A stretch of 64,000 nucleotides of DNA. It comes from Cyanobium sp. WAJ14-Wanaka. Its GTDB lineage: Bacteria > Cyanobacteriota > Cyanobacteriia > PCC-6307 > Cyanobiaceae. The translations under genes and the position numbers were made by a program. How positions within the stretch are numbered: position 1 is the stretch's first letter; each line of letters opens with the position of its first letter. The notes under the pieces are model-generated. The model was not told the origin of the DNA. It saw only the letters and a program-made list of their open reading frames with translations, and made no database searches. Location of the stretch: contig NZ_JAGQAZ010000001.1 of NCBI RefSeq assembly GCF_024345375.1, positions 248,001 through 312,000 of the forward strand, read 5' to 3'. Of this stretch, positions 44,876 to 52,957 are shown one piece after another.

Positions 44876-45502
44876 ATGAAACGTTTTTCGGCGCCGTTGG
44901 CGTCCTTTTCTGCTGTTGCAACCCTGCTGCTTGCGGCGATTCCAGCCCAGGCCCACGGCTCAGCCGGCGCTGGCCTAGCTGGTGGGGGATTGGCTGGTGG
45001 CCTGATGCATCCCCTGATGGGGCTCGACCACCTCTTGATGCTGTTGGCAGTGGGCGCCGTAGGGGCATTTATTTCCCCTGCGCTGCTGGGCTGGGCCCTT
45101 GGCGGCGCCCTAGTTGGCGGGATGGTTGGCAGCTCTTTGGCTTCCTTCGGCCTCAATTTGCCGGCGGGTGAGCTGTTGGCGGCCCTAGCGATTGTGGCAC
45201 TGGGAATAGTCATTTTTGCCTCTGCCAAGGGACGCAGCATTACCTTCACCCCGGCGCTGGTGGCCCTGGGGGTGAGCTTTCACTCCATGCTCCATGGCCT
45301 GGAGGTCCCCCAGGACGGCAGCAGCCTTGGTTGGTGGATGGGTGCCCTAGCTGCTTCGGCGCTGGTGGCGGGTTGCTCCTATGGGGTCTGCAAATATTTT
45401 GCTAATCGGGGTATTACTCGCCTTGCAATTCCAGTTGCTGTGGGATTCACCCTTTCTGGGGTAATTCTCTCGGGCCTGGCCCTGGCGAGTGGTGGTATTT
45501 AG
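44876..45502 (+). CDS. HupE/UreJ-family cobalt/nickel transporter
   Basis: A 208-aa membrane protein with a cleavable or anchor-like N-terminus ending AQAHGSAG, then six or more hydrophobic segments. The family metal motif HPLMGLDHLLMLLAVG is present, as is SFHSMLHGLE. HupE/UreJ proteins move Ni2+ or Co2+; control by a B12 riboswitch favours cobalt. ATG at 44876 chosen over a TTG two codons upstream. Confidence 0.88.
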   Translation: MKRFSAPLASFSAVATLLLAAIPAQAHGSAGAGLAGGGLAGGLMHPLMGLDHLLMLLAVGAVGAFISPALLGWALGGALVGGMVGSSLASFGLNLPAGELLAALAIVALGIVIFASAKGRSITFTPALVALGVSFHSMLHGLEVPQDGSSLGWWMGALAASALVAGCSYGVCKYFANRGITRLAIPVAVGFTLSGVILSGLALASGGI

Positions 45503-45571
45503 TTAATTTATTTTTTCTATTTGTAATTTCGCCAAAGTTTCTCGCCGAAGTTTTTCGCAAACCCTAAAACC

Positions 45572-46234
45572 ATGCACATCCATCCCGGCATCCTTGCTGC
45601 TCCAAAGATTATTGGTGCTAACTACACCGCCCTAGTCACCCTTGCCGGTTTTGCGCCTGCCCTGCTCAAGAAGCCCCTGCTGCTTGTAAAGACCATTGCT
45701 GCAGCGTTGATCTTTTCGCTGCTGATGCAGGTTGTGCATTTTCCGGTTGGACCATCGGAGCTCCACCTAGTAGGGGCCTCCATTGTCTATTTTCTATTTG
45801 GTTTCTTGCCTGCCATGTTTGGCTTTGCCATTGGCTTGCTCCTGCAGGGCCTGGTATTTGAGCCCCAAGATTTGATGCACTTGGGTGTCAATACGCTTTC
45901 ATTGATCTTGCCTCTGATCGCCACCCATCAGTTGCTTGGCAAACGCTTTTTTGCCAAGGGTGAGAATGGCTTGGCGGTGAACTGGGCCCAAATTGTCAAA
46001 TTCGATGCCATCTACTACTCCGGTGTGGTGGTGATGGTGGGATTTTGGTTGCTGAATGGCAGCGAAGCGACTCCACTGCAGAGCTGGGCTACCTGGGCAA
46101 TCTCCTATCTGCCGATAGTTTTGATTGAACCTCTACTTACCTACCTGGCGATTAAGGCAGTTCAGGGTTCCAAGCCTGGCAGCTGGCTTCGCAATCTGAC
46201 TTCAGCGGGTTCCCTTAAGCTCCAGGGAAGCTGA
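45572..46234 (+). CDS. CbiM-like energy-coupling-factor permease (cobalt)
   Basis: A 220-aa membrane protein. N-terminus MHIHPGILAAPKI holds the His-rich metal-binding start typical of CbiM/NikM, followed by several membrane helices (LVGASIVYFLFGFLPAMFGFAIGLLLQGLV, LGVNTLSLILPLI, AIYYSGVVVMVGFWLL). No cbiN, cbiQ or cbiO follows, so partners must be elsewhere. 69 bp after hupE, likely in the same riboswitch-controlled transcript. Confidence 0.82.
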   Translation: MHIHPGILAAPKIIGANYTALVTLAGFAPALLKKPLLLVKTIAAALIFSLLMQVVHFPVGPSELHLVGASIVYFLFGFLPAMFGFAIGLLLQGLVFEPQDLMHLGVNTLSLILPLIATHQLLGKRFFAKGENGLAVNWAQIVKFDAIYYSGVVVMVGFWLLNGSEATPLQSWATWAISYLPIVLIEPLLTYLAIKAVQGSKPGSWLRNLTSAGSLKLQGS

Positions 46235-46274
46235 GATCTAGTTGAATTTCGGATGAGATAAGGGTTACTTGTAT

Positions 46275-46288
46275 CCGGCTTTTGCCGG
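46275..46288 (+). terminator. Weak hairpin after the cbiM-like gene
   Basis: CCGGC-TTTT-GCCGG, a 5-bp GC stem with a T4 loop about 40 bp after the stop, followed by a T/A-rich stretch. It could end the hupE-cbiM transcript. Confidence 0.35.
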
Positions 46289-46320
46289 TGGTAATACTTT
46301 GGTTTTGACGCTGCAGGAGG

Positions 46321-46336
46321 TTGGTCAATTGACCAA
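46321..46336. promoter_or_regulatory. 16-bp perfect palindrome
   Basis: TTGGTCAATTGACCAA is a perfect inverted repeat. After one G-T position, the symmetry continues with GAG/CTC outside. It lies in the 190-bp gap between the cbiM-like gene and the pilin-like frame. It resembles a dimeric repressor site more than a terminator. Confidence 0.45.
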
Positions 46337-46424
46337 TCTCTTTAAGCGTTTGTCCCCATGGGGTTTCCCGCGTTGCACCTTTTCATTTTGTCGGTTTTCG
46401 TAAATCAGCCTAATTTGTCTGGAT

Positions 46425-46634
46425 TTAGGCGTTGCCAAAGGCAACCTGGCAGGCGCTGTTTAGCACTTGTGCCTCCTGGGCACTGCTTGGTGCCTGGCCA
46501 TTGAGTAGGCCGGACTGACAATCGGCGTTGAGGCTGTAGTTATTGCCATCGGAGTTAACCACAAAGGTAATTGTGGATGTTCCGGTGGCCTGCACGCTGC
46601 CGAAAAGTAATTGGTAGTTGGTATTTGGAACCAA
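46425..46634 (-). pseudogene. Secreted/pilin-like C-terminal fragment, no proper start
   Basis: Minus-strand frame ending ...LNSACQVAFGNA. From TTG at 46634 it gives 69 aa, but coherent sequence continues upstream in frame (YLASINSAVNNAVSNNQTYI) to about 46778, where TAA closes the frame inside rpaB. No ATG or GTG occurs. Asn/Ser/Ala-rich composition with two Cys (NADCQSG, NSACQ) resembles minor-pilin or exported proteins. It is probably a truncated remnant that lost its signal or pilin N-terminus. Confidence 0.45.
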
Positions 46635-46719
46635 AATGTATGTTTGGTTGTTGCTAACAGCATTATTTACGGCGCTGTTAATGGAAGCTAAGTAGGGCTG
46701 GGGCCAGGGGCCGTTTTTA

Positions 46720-47511
46720 TCAGCCGGCGTTGCTGGAAGGTAGGCGCTGGAAAAGATATCCGGTGCCCCTGGCGGTGATTACTAGCTCGGGGTTTTCTGG
46801 ATCGTCTTCGATCTTGTTGCGCAGCCGGGAGATGTGCACATCCACCACCCGGGTGTCGGAGTGGCGCTCGGGGGTGTAGCCCCAGATTTTGGTGAGCATG
46901 TCTTGGCGGGTGAGCGGTTCGCCAGAGCGACTGATCAGCATTTCGAGCAGGTCGAATTCCATGCCCGTGAGCCGTACCCGCTCGCCACTTTTAAATACTT
47001 GGCGCTTGTGGGGGATCACCCGGAGTTCGCCAACGGTGATTTCCCGGTTGGTGGTGCTGTTGGGGCTGGCCTGGGCGGAGCCGCCCGAGCGACGCAGCAC
47101 GCAGCGGATCCTGGCCTCTAGCTCCTTGGGGCTAAAGGGTTTGATCACGTAGTCGTCGGCGCCAAGCTCCAGGCCAAGAATGCGATCTTTCACTTCCGAG
47201 CAGGCGGTGAGCATCACCACCGGCACATCGGAATCCATGCGCAGGGCTTTTAGGACGGCATAGCCATCCATCTTCGGCATCATTACGTCGAGCACCACCA
47301 GATCTGGTTCCACCGTTTGGAATAGGGCCAGGGCCTCCTCCCCATCGGAAGCGGTGGCCACGTCGTAACCAAACATGCTGAGCCTGGTTTCCAACACCCG
47401 CCGGATGTTGGCGTCGTCATCTACCAAGAGAATCGTGTCCCGACGGGCCACCTCTTGGCCAGTGGTGGCGGCGATATTGGCGGAGTTGGTGCTGGGATTG
47501 CTACCGGTCAT
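46720..47511 (-). CDS. rpaB: Response regulator RpaB (OmpR type)
   Basis: A 263-aa essential cyanobacterial regulator (Ycf27) that controls high-light and photosystem genes. Receiver with VDDD, phospho-acceptor in VVLDVMMPKMDG, VMLTA and VIKPFS; winged helix with VRLTGMEFDLLEMLISRSGEPLTRQDMLTKIWGYTPERHSDTRVVDVHISRLRNKIEDDP. A ~25-residue Ser/Asn/Thr-rich leader precedes the receiver. ATG start. Divergent from the LuxR-type regulator, so both promoters share about 157 bp. Confidence 0.93.
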   Translation of the reverse strand: MTGSNPSTNSANIAATTGQEVARRDTILLVDDDANIRRVLETRLSMFGYDVATASDGEEALALFQTVEPDLVVLDVMMPKMDGYAVLKALRMDSDVPVVMLTACSEVKDRILGLELGADDYVIKPFSPKELEARIRCVLRRSGGSAQASPNSTTNREITVGELRVIPHKRQVFKSGERVRLTGMEFDLLEMLISRSGEPLTRQDMLTKIWGYTPERHSDTRVVDVHISRLRNKIEDDPENPELVITARGTGYLFQRLPSSNAG

Positions 47512-47668
47512 GGGCAGGGCATGCTCCGCTTAAGTTAAAAAACGGTAAGGGTTTGCGCTGCCTTTCCCCAATAGGGCCGTGAAAGATGTAACAACCACGC
47601 CTCAGGGCCTAGCGGCCTAGATTTGATCAGCCCCAAGGCAGATTTTTCCTGCGCTGGAGGAGTGTCCT

Positions 47669-48355
47669 ATGGACCTGACACCCTTTCTTACCAGCCTGGA
47701 GGGCAGCACCCTCGACCAGGTGCTAGTGGCGGGGGCAATCGAGGGCCGGGTGGCCCTTGCCCTGAAAGGAAAATTTTTGCTGCGCTCGGTCTGCGAGAGC
47801 TTCCAAGAGCGGGAGCGAATTGGCTGTGCGGTCACCGACCAGGCCAGTTGTTTGGCCTATCTGGCCAAACAGCCCTACGGGCTACTGATCGCCACGGACC
47901 ATCTGGAGTATGGCAACGGCTTTGAGCTGGTGCGTCTCGCCCGCAAGGCCCAACCAGGCCTTAGGGCAGTTGTGCTGGCCCTGGGGGATGTGATCCCCGC
48001 GGAATATGCCGATGCTCCCTGGCTGGAGGCGGTGGTGGCGCAGGCTGATTTTGCTGGGGATCAGCGGCCCCTGCAGGCGGCGGTGATTGCCTTGATGGGG
48101 CAGCACTCCTATAGAAGCCCCTCGCTGCGATCTGGTGCCTTGCCTTACCTCAGTTGTCCCCGGCTGACTCCCCGGGAATATGAGGTATTGGATTTGTTGG
48201 CCAGTGGCCTTTCAGATCGGGCGATTTCCGAGCAGCTTGTGGTGAGTGAGGAGACAGCCAGGACCTACACGAAGCGGCTCCTCAAGACCCTTGATGTGAG
48301 CAACAGGCTCCAGGCCGTTCTGAAGGGCATGCGCTGCGGCATGGTCAAGCTCTAG
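47669..48355 (+). CDS. LuxR/NarL-type transcription regulator with degenerate receiver
   Basis: 228 aa. The C-terminal helix-turn-helix is clear: LTPREYEVLDLLASGLSDRAISEQLVVSEETARTYTKRLLKTLDVSNRLQAVL. The N-terminal ~150 residues resemble a receiver fold (YGLLIATDHLEYGNGFELVRLARK, LRAVVLALG), but the acidic cluster and Thr/Lys switch residues are not preserved. It is related in layout to the protein at 58552. Divergent from rpaB. ATG at 47669 has a GGAGG-like stretch upstream. Confidence 0.8.
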   Translation: MDLTPFLTSLEGSTLDQVLVAGAIEGRVALALKGKFLLRSVCESFQERERIGCAVTDQASCLAYLAKQPYGLLIATDHLEYGNGFELVRLARKAQPGLRAVVLALGDVIPAEYADAPWLEAVVAQADFAGDQRPLQAAVIALMGQHSYRSPSLRSGALPYLSCPRLTPREYEVLDLLASGLSDRAISEQLVVSEETARTYTKRLLKTLDVSNRLQAVLKGMRCGMVKL

Positions 48356-48455
48356 GGGTGGTGGTGGTCGGTCTTTGAATTGTCCCCGTATGGGGGGATC
48401 GAAAAGGCTGGCCGTGGACTGAGAGTTGGCATAGGCAAAAGGAAATACGGGTTCT

Positions 48456-48716
48456 ATGACCATTGCCACTACGGCTTCCACCCTCACCATTGGTGAGCTT
48501 GAGGCCAGCTATCCGCTCTATTGCAAAGCCCTACGCATCTTGATTCGCGAGGGTAAAACGATCAACAAGGTGCGCCGCACCGTGTGCTGGCAGCGCCTTG
48601 AAGTTCTGCACAATTGCCTGCCAAATCAATATCGCGAACCCGACTATCTCTTCGTATTGCTTTCCAGGGAGGTTAAGGAAGTCATTGCCAAATCCCTGCA
48701 GAAATCCTTGGCCTAG
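48456..48716 (+). CDS. Small conserved-looking protein, function unknown
   Basis: 86 aa: LTIGELEASYPLYCKALRILIREGKTINKVRRTVCWQRLEVLHNCLPNQYREPDYLFVLLSREVKEVIAKSLQ. Basic and helical with no known domain. ATG start; 100 bp after the LuxR-type gene in the same direction. Confidence 0.6.
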   Translation: MTIATTASTLTIGELEASYPLYCKALRILIREGKTINKVRRTVCWQRLEVLHNCLPNQYREPDYLFVLLSREVKEVIAKSLQKSLA

Positions 48717-48780
48717 CATTGGCATGGCGTTAGGGGAATATTTCTATGGATCATCACAGGGCCGACAGCGCGGATAGCAG

Positions 48781-48814
48781 CCAGTGATGGATAGCAACCA
48801 GTGATGGATAGCAA
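48781..48814 (+). repeat. Two 17-bp tandem repeats at the PPK2 start
   Basis: Two exact copies of CCAGTGATGGATAGCAA plus partial copies on both sides. Each copy contains GTGATGG, but the ATG at 48786 runs into TGA in frame; only the ATG at 48804 opens the gene. Confidence 0.85.
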
Positions 48815-49577
48815 CCTATATGGGAAAGAGCTCGTTAGGTTGCAGGTTGAACTTGTCAAGATGCAGTATTGGATAAAGCATACTGGCTATCGCCTGGTAA
48901 TTCTTTTTGAAGGCCGTGATGCGGCTGGTAAAGGTGGCACTATTAAGCGTATTACTGAGACGCTAAATCCAAGGGGCTGCAGGGTTGTTGCCCTGGGAAC
49001 CCCATCTGATCAGCAGAAATCCCAGTGGTATTTCCAGCGCTATGTGGAGCATTTACCATCGGCTGGTGAGATGGTGCTCTTTGATAGATCTTGGTACAAC
49101 AGGGCAGGTGTGGAGAGGGTGATGAACTTCTGCAGCCCTGCCCAGGTGGAGGAGTTCCTGCAGTCGTGCCCGGAATTTGAAAGGATGCTTGTGCGAAGTG
49201 GCATCAGCCTGATCAAGTATTGGTTCTCCGTCAGTGATGGGGAGCAGGAAGTGCGTTTCCTCTCACGACTAAAGGATCCGGCCAGGCGATGGAAATTGAG
49301 CCCCATGGATCTTGAGTCGCGGGACCGCTGGGTCGAGTTTTCCCAAGCCAAGGATGAGATGTTTGCCCGCACTAATATTCCAGAGGCACCTTGGTTTACC
49401 GTTGAAGCCGATGACAAACGTCGGGCGCGCCTTAATTGCATTCGCCATATCTTGAGCAAGGTTCCCTATGAAGACATGACACCGGAGCAGATTGAATTGC
49501 CGCCCCGAAAGGCGGTTGGAGATTATCGACGTCCCCCCCTGAATGGGCAGTTTTTTGTGCCCGATTCCTACGGGTAA
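48804..49577 (+). CDS. ppk2: Polyphosphate kinase 2 (PPK2 family)
   Basis: A 257-aa P-loop kinase that moves phosphate between polyphosphate and nucleotides. Walker A FEGRDAAGKGGTIKRIT, LGTPSDQQKSQWYFQRYVEHLP, lid and Walker B-like MVLFDRSWYNRAGVERVM, IKYWFSVSDGEQEVRFLSR and WKLSPMDLESRDRW are all family motifs. Single-domain class I type. Start ATG at 48804. Short tandem repeats flank both ends, and base composition is more AT-rich than nearby genes. Confidence 0.94.
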   Translation: MDSNLYGKELVRLQVELVKMQYWIKHTGYRLVILFEGRDAAGKGGTIKRITETLNPRGCRVVALGTPSDQQKSQWYFQRYVEHLPSAGEMVLFDRSWYNRAGVERVMNFCSPAQVEEFLQSCPEFERMLVRSGISLIKYWFSVSDGEQEVRFLSRLKDPARRWKLSPMDLESRDRWVEFSQAKDEMFARTNIPEAPWFTVEADDKRRARLNCIRHILSKVPYEDMTPEQIELPPRKAVGDYRRPPLNGQFFVPDSYG

Positions 49578-49635
49578 AGCTGATGCCTACGGGTAAAGCT
49601 GATGCCTACGGGCAAAGCTGATGCCTACGGGCAAA
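49567..49635 (+). repeat. 19-bp tandem repeats at the PPK2 stop
   Basis: About 3.6 copies of CCTACGGGTAAAGCTGATG (later copies have CAA for TAA). The first copy contains the TAC-GGG-TAA that ends PPK2. The unit is not a multiple of three, so frames rotate between copies; only the first stop is used. Confidence 0.9.
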
Positions 49636-49650
49636 TCCGTGGCCGACTGA

Positions 49651-51834
49651 TCAACCCAGCAGGGGTTTGCCGTCGAGTCTGCGGATTGCCACTACCCCGG
49701 GCCTGGGCGGCCTGGCGGGTACGCCGGAGGGCCAGTTAGAGCCGAGGGGCACCCAGCGCAACTGCTCAAAGCGTTGGCCGCTGCGGTCCACCAGGCTGTG
49801 GGATTGGGCTTCCACCTCCTTGCCCTGGCGCACACCCTGACCCTCGCCCGGGTGCTGCACCGCCATAAACAGGGTGCGAAACCCCTCATCAAAGCAGGGC
49901 CCACACAGTTCACAGCCCACTGGACCGATTGCAAAGCAGAGGGCCTTGCCCGCCAAGGCGCCGGCGCGCGGTAGCAGCCAGCAGCTGTTGTTGCCAAAGA
50001 CGTCTAGGTCAGCATCACCGGAGCGATCGCTCACCAGCCAGAGGTTGCCGGCTGGGTCAAAGGCCAGGTTGTCGGGGTGGCTGAATCCAAGCCCACCTTC
50101 CCAGGGCAGGCCGCCGGAGGCCACCATCCGCCAGCGGAAGTTGGACCCTCGAGTGCTGTCGCCGTCGCTCAGTCGCATTACCCAACCGTGGGGCCAAAGG
50201 GTTTCGCCCTTGGGGCCGCGGAAGATCGCTGGATCACTGCTGCCGCCTTCATCTCGACCCGCCGCCGTGAAGGCGATCAGCAGGTCGCCATTGATCGGGT
50301 CGATGTCGGTGTCTTCTGGGCGGGGGCAGGCGGTGGCACCCGCAGCGTTGGCGGCCAGGTGGGCATCGATCAGGATCGCCCCCTGCTGTCGCAATTTTGC
50401 GTCTATGCCAGCGCCGCCCAATGGGTAGAGATCGCCAAGGGTTTTGTAGCGGCCGCAGTAGGCCTGAAGATCGACATCGCTGCCAAGGGCCTCACTGCCG
50501 CTGCGCTGGCGGTCGCCATGGGGCAGCACGGTTGGTTGCTGCCAACCAAAGCGCTCGTAATGGCTGGGAGGTTTTGGTTGCACGGCAGTTTCCGGCTCGA
50601 GGGCGATCCAGCTGCCGCTGCCTGCGACGTTGAAACGTGCCACCTCCAGCCGGCCAGCCGTTAAAAGGTTTGAATTGGCGGGATCGCGCCGGTCACGCAC
50701 GGGCGCGTCACTGACAAAGCGGTACAGATGTCCGCCATGGCGATCGCAGCCCGAGTACACCACGAGCGGCTCGCCGGCCCTGGCCACAACGGCCACGGCC
50801 TCGTGGCGAAAGCGACCCAACATGCTGTGTTTTACGACGGCTGAATTGGGGTCGCGGGGGTCAAATTCCACCATCCAGCCGTACTTGTTGCCGGCCAGCC
50901 GAAAGGGATTGCCGAGCCCATCGAGGCGTGCCCCATCCCAGCGGAAAGGCTTCGCCTGGGGGGAAGACGCCGAGCCATCGGCATGGACGGCCTCGGCCAC
51001 CTGCGACTGAAAGTTTTCCTCAGCGCTCAGCACGGTGCCCCAGGGGGTGGTGCCGCCGGCGCAATTGGCAAAGGTGCCGATGATTTGATCACCCAGGCCA
51101 TCGCGGTAGCCAAGTGGCTGGCTGTGGCGAAATACCGCAGCTGCCGGACCGCTGCAGCGCAGTGTCTGCCTTGGTTCGTTGAGCCCGCTGAGGCCATCGA
51201 TGCGCCTTTCGTAGCGGCTGCCGCCCCTACGTCGCCAGCCTGCTGGTCCTTGCTCTAGCTCGATCACGCCGATGCCGAGGTCGGCCATGGCGGCGCTGGC
51301 CACGGTCTCGATCAGTGGGCGCAGGGGGTCGTTTGCGGCCAGGCTGGCCACATCAACGCTGCCGCCGCGGCTGGCCAGGGCCTGCCGCAGGGGCTCCAGC
51401 GGCAGGGGGCTGCCTACGGCTTCTGCAAAACCTGCCGCCCAGGTCTGCGGGCTGATGTATTCGAAGTTGATGCTCAACAGAGCCCTGGCATCGGCTAGGG
51501 GCTGGAAGGCCAGGTAGTCGTTATTGAAACCAAAGCGGCCCTGGGCTAGGGGATCTCCCCATACGGCGATTAGCTCGGCTCGATAACCCTCGGGAACCAG
51601 CAGTTTGTCTTCTACCTTGAAGCTGCGATACAGCCGCCGCTGATCTGCCGCGCCCAGCCCATCGCCTGGCAAGGGCAGGGGGGCACGCACGGGCCGAAAG
51701 GGCAGGGCAGCCTTTCCCGTAGTGCCGCTGCCGCCGGCCTCCAGTTGCGGTAAAAGCAGCACGGCGGCGGTGCTGCCGGCACCGATGCCCAACAATTCGA
51801 GTAGCTGGCGACGTTTAAGTACGGAGCGGGTCAT
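49651..51834 (-). CDS. phoX: PhoX-type alkaline phosphatase
   Basis: A 727-aa exported phosphatase (DUF839/PhoX). The N-terminus has a twin-arginine-like signal: KRRQLLELLGIGAGSTAAVLL. Family motifs: FANCAGGTTPWGTVLSAEENF with the conserved Cys, GWMVEFDP, HEAVAVVARAGEPLVVYSGCDRHGGHLYRF, CPRPEDTDIDPINGDLL and FSHPDNLAFDPAGNLWLVSD. PhoX hydrolyses phosphomonoesters using Ca and Fe. Its ATG directly follows the stop of the phytase-like gene. Confidence 0.92.
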   Translation of the reverse strand: MTRSVLKRRQLLELLGIGAGSTAAVLLLPQLEAGGSGTTGKAALPFRPVRAPLPLPGDGLGAADQRRLYRSFKVEDKLLVPEGYRAELIAVWGDPLAQGRFGFNNDYLAFQPLADARALLSINFEYISPQTWAAGFAEAVGSPLPLEPLRQALASRGGSVDVASLAANDPLRPLIETVASAAMADLGIGVIELEQGPAGWRRRGGSRYERRIDGLSGLNEPRQTLRCSGPAAAVFRHSQPLGYRDGLGDQIIGTFANCAGGTTPWGTVLSAEENFQSQVAEAVHADGSASSPQAKPFRWDGARLDGLGNPFRLAGNKYGWMVEFDPRDPNSAVVKHSMLGRFRHEAVAVVARAGEPLVVYSGCDRHGGHLYRFVSDAPVRDRRDPANSNLLTAGRLEVARFNVAGSGSWIALEPETAVQPKPPSHYERFGWQQPTVLPHGDRQRSGSEALGSDVDLQAYCGRYKTLGDLYPLGGAGIDAKLRQQGAILIDAHLAANAAGATACPRPEDTDIDPINGDLLIAFTAAGRDEGGSSDPAIFRGPKGETLWPHGWVMRLSDGDSTRGSNFRWRMVASGGLPWEGGLGFSHPDNLAFDPAGNLWLVSDRSGDADLDVFGNNSCWLLPRAGALAGKALCFAIGPVGCELCGPCFDEGFRTLFMAVQHPGEGQGVRQGKEVEAQSHSLVDRSGQRFEQLRWVPLGSNWPSGVPARPPRPGVVAIRRLDGKPLLG

Positions 51835-52812
51835 CTATGGGTTGGTACTTGGCACTTGGGACTTGGCAGCCCGGCAGCCCGGCAGTTGGCGCGGTACCAG
51901 CCTGGCCAGGTGTGAGCGTTGCAGCGGATTGAAGTTGTCGTCGGTCGCCAGCAGCAGGCTTGGGCGGCCGTTGCCCAGGGGTGGAGCCGCCAGCAGCACT
52001 TCCCAGTTGTCTGGGGCAAGACCGAGTTTCAGCAGATTCCAGCTGATCAGGGGTGCCAGTGGGGTTGCGGCTGCGTTGTTGGATTTAGGGGTTGTGATGG
52101 CGTTAGGGGGGTAAAGCACCAGTCGCGCCTGCCACTGGTCCGGTGCCTTAAATAGGCGCCACAAACCGAGTAATCCCTGGTTGGTGACCAGCAGGTCGGT
52201 GAGCCCCCAACCGCCAGGCGGCAGGGCCAGGGGTCGGAGCGCTGCAGGTTGTAGGGCGCCGCTGGCATCAGCTGTCCAACGCAGTAGCCGCACGCGATCG
52301 GGAGGGTCCTGCAACAGCGGTTTTTCAGCTGCCATCAACAGGTCCCCGCCTGCAGATGCTTGGCTCAAGGATTCCGGGCCCCCATTGCTGCGCAGGCCAC
52401 GGTCGGAGGAGAGGCGCCAAGCTGGCGGCAGCTCCTGGCTGCCTAGCAGGGAGCCCGTAGCCATGTTGTATTTGAGTAGACCCGCGGGTTGGGGTGGTTT
52501 TAGTCGCCCCTCGGCAGCTACCCAAAAGTGCTTGTCACCCACCACCAGCCCCTCACCGTCCATGGGCTCGGGCTGCTGTAGTGCAAGCGTTGAGATGGGA
52601 ATCAGACCCTGCAGTCCGCCGGCTCGCAAGCCCCGCCAACGGCTGATGCTGCCGCGGGAAGCATCGCTGAGCAACCACAACTCATCCCGGTCCGGTCGAT
52701 AGGCCCCTGCTGAGAAGCCGCCCCCCTGGCCCGGTTCAAGCAGCCGCTGCTCTGCCACCTCCCAGCCGGCTGAGAGCGGGCACGGCAGGGCAACGGTGGG
52801 GACAAAGCCCAT
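51835..52812 (-). CDS. Esterase-like phytase-domain protein
   Basis: 325 aa of phytase-like beta-propeller pattern: GGFSAGAYRPDRDELWLLSDASRGSISRWRGL, EPMDGEGLVVGDKHFWVAAEG, GPESLSQASAGGDLLMAAE. Probably hydrolyses organic phosphate or another ester outside the cytoplasm, although the ATG at 52812 gives no clear signal peptide. TAG abuts the phoX start, so this pair forms a phosphate-scavenging operon. The C-terminal Leu/Pro-rich end follows short direct repeats. Confidence 0.75.
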   Translation of the reverse strand: MGFVPTVALPCPLSAGWEVAEQRLLEPGQGGGFSAGAYRPDRDELWLLSDASRGSISRWRGLRAGGLQGLIPISTLALQQPEPMDGEGLVVGDKHFWVAAEGRLKPPQPAGLLKYNMATGSLLGSQELPPAWRLSSDRGLRSNGGPESLSQASAGGDLLMAAEKPLLQDPPDRVRLLRWTADASGALQPAALRPLALPPGGWGLTDLLVTNQGLLGLWRLFKAPDQWQARLVLYPPNAITTPKSNNAAATPLAPLISWNLLKLGLAPDNWEVLLAAPPLGNGRPSLLLATDDNFNPLQRSHLARLVPRQLPGCRAAKSQVPSTNP

Positions 52813-52957
52813 CTCCCCCCGCAGTGAATCAAAGGCATGTCACATCTAGCAGAGCCGTTGCTTTTTTGCTTGTTGCGCCTACAGCTTTGGCCTGTGCTGC
52901 CCCCGCTTGGAGCCACTGCCAGGGCGCAAGAACAGTGGGCAGGTGGCTAGGGCTGGC

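Noticed and set aside
49567-49635. Possible CRISPR-like array
   Set aside because: Units are directly adjacent 19-mers without spacers; this is a simple tandem repeat.
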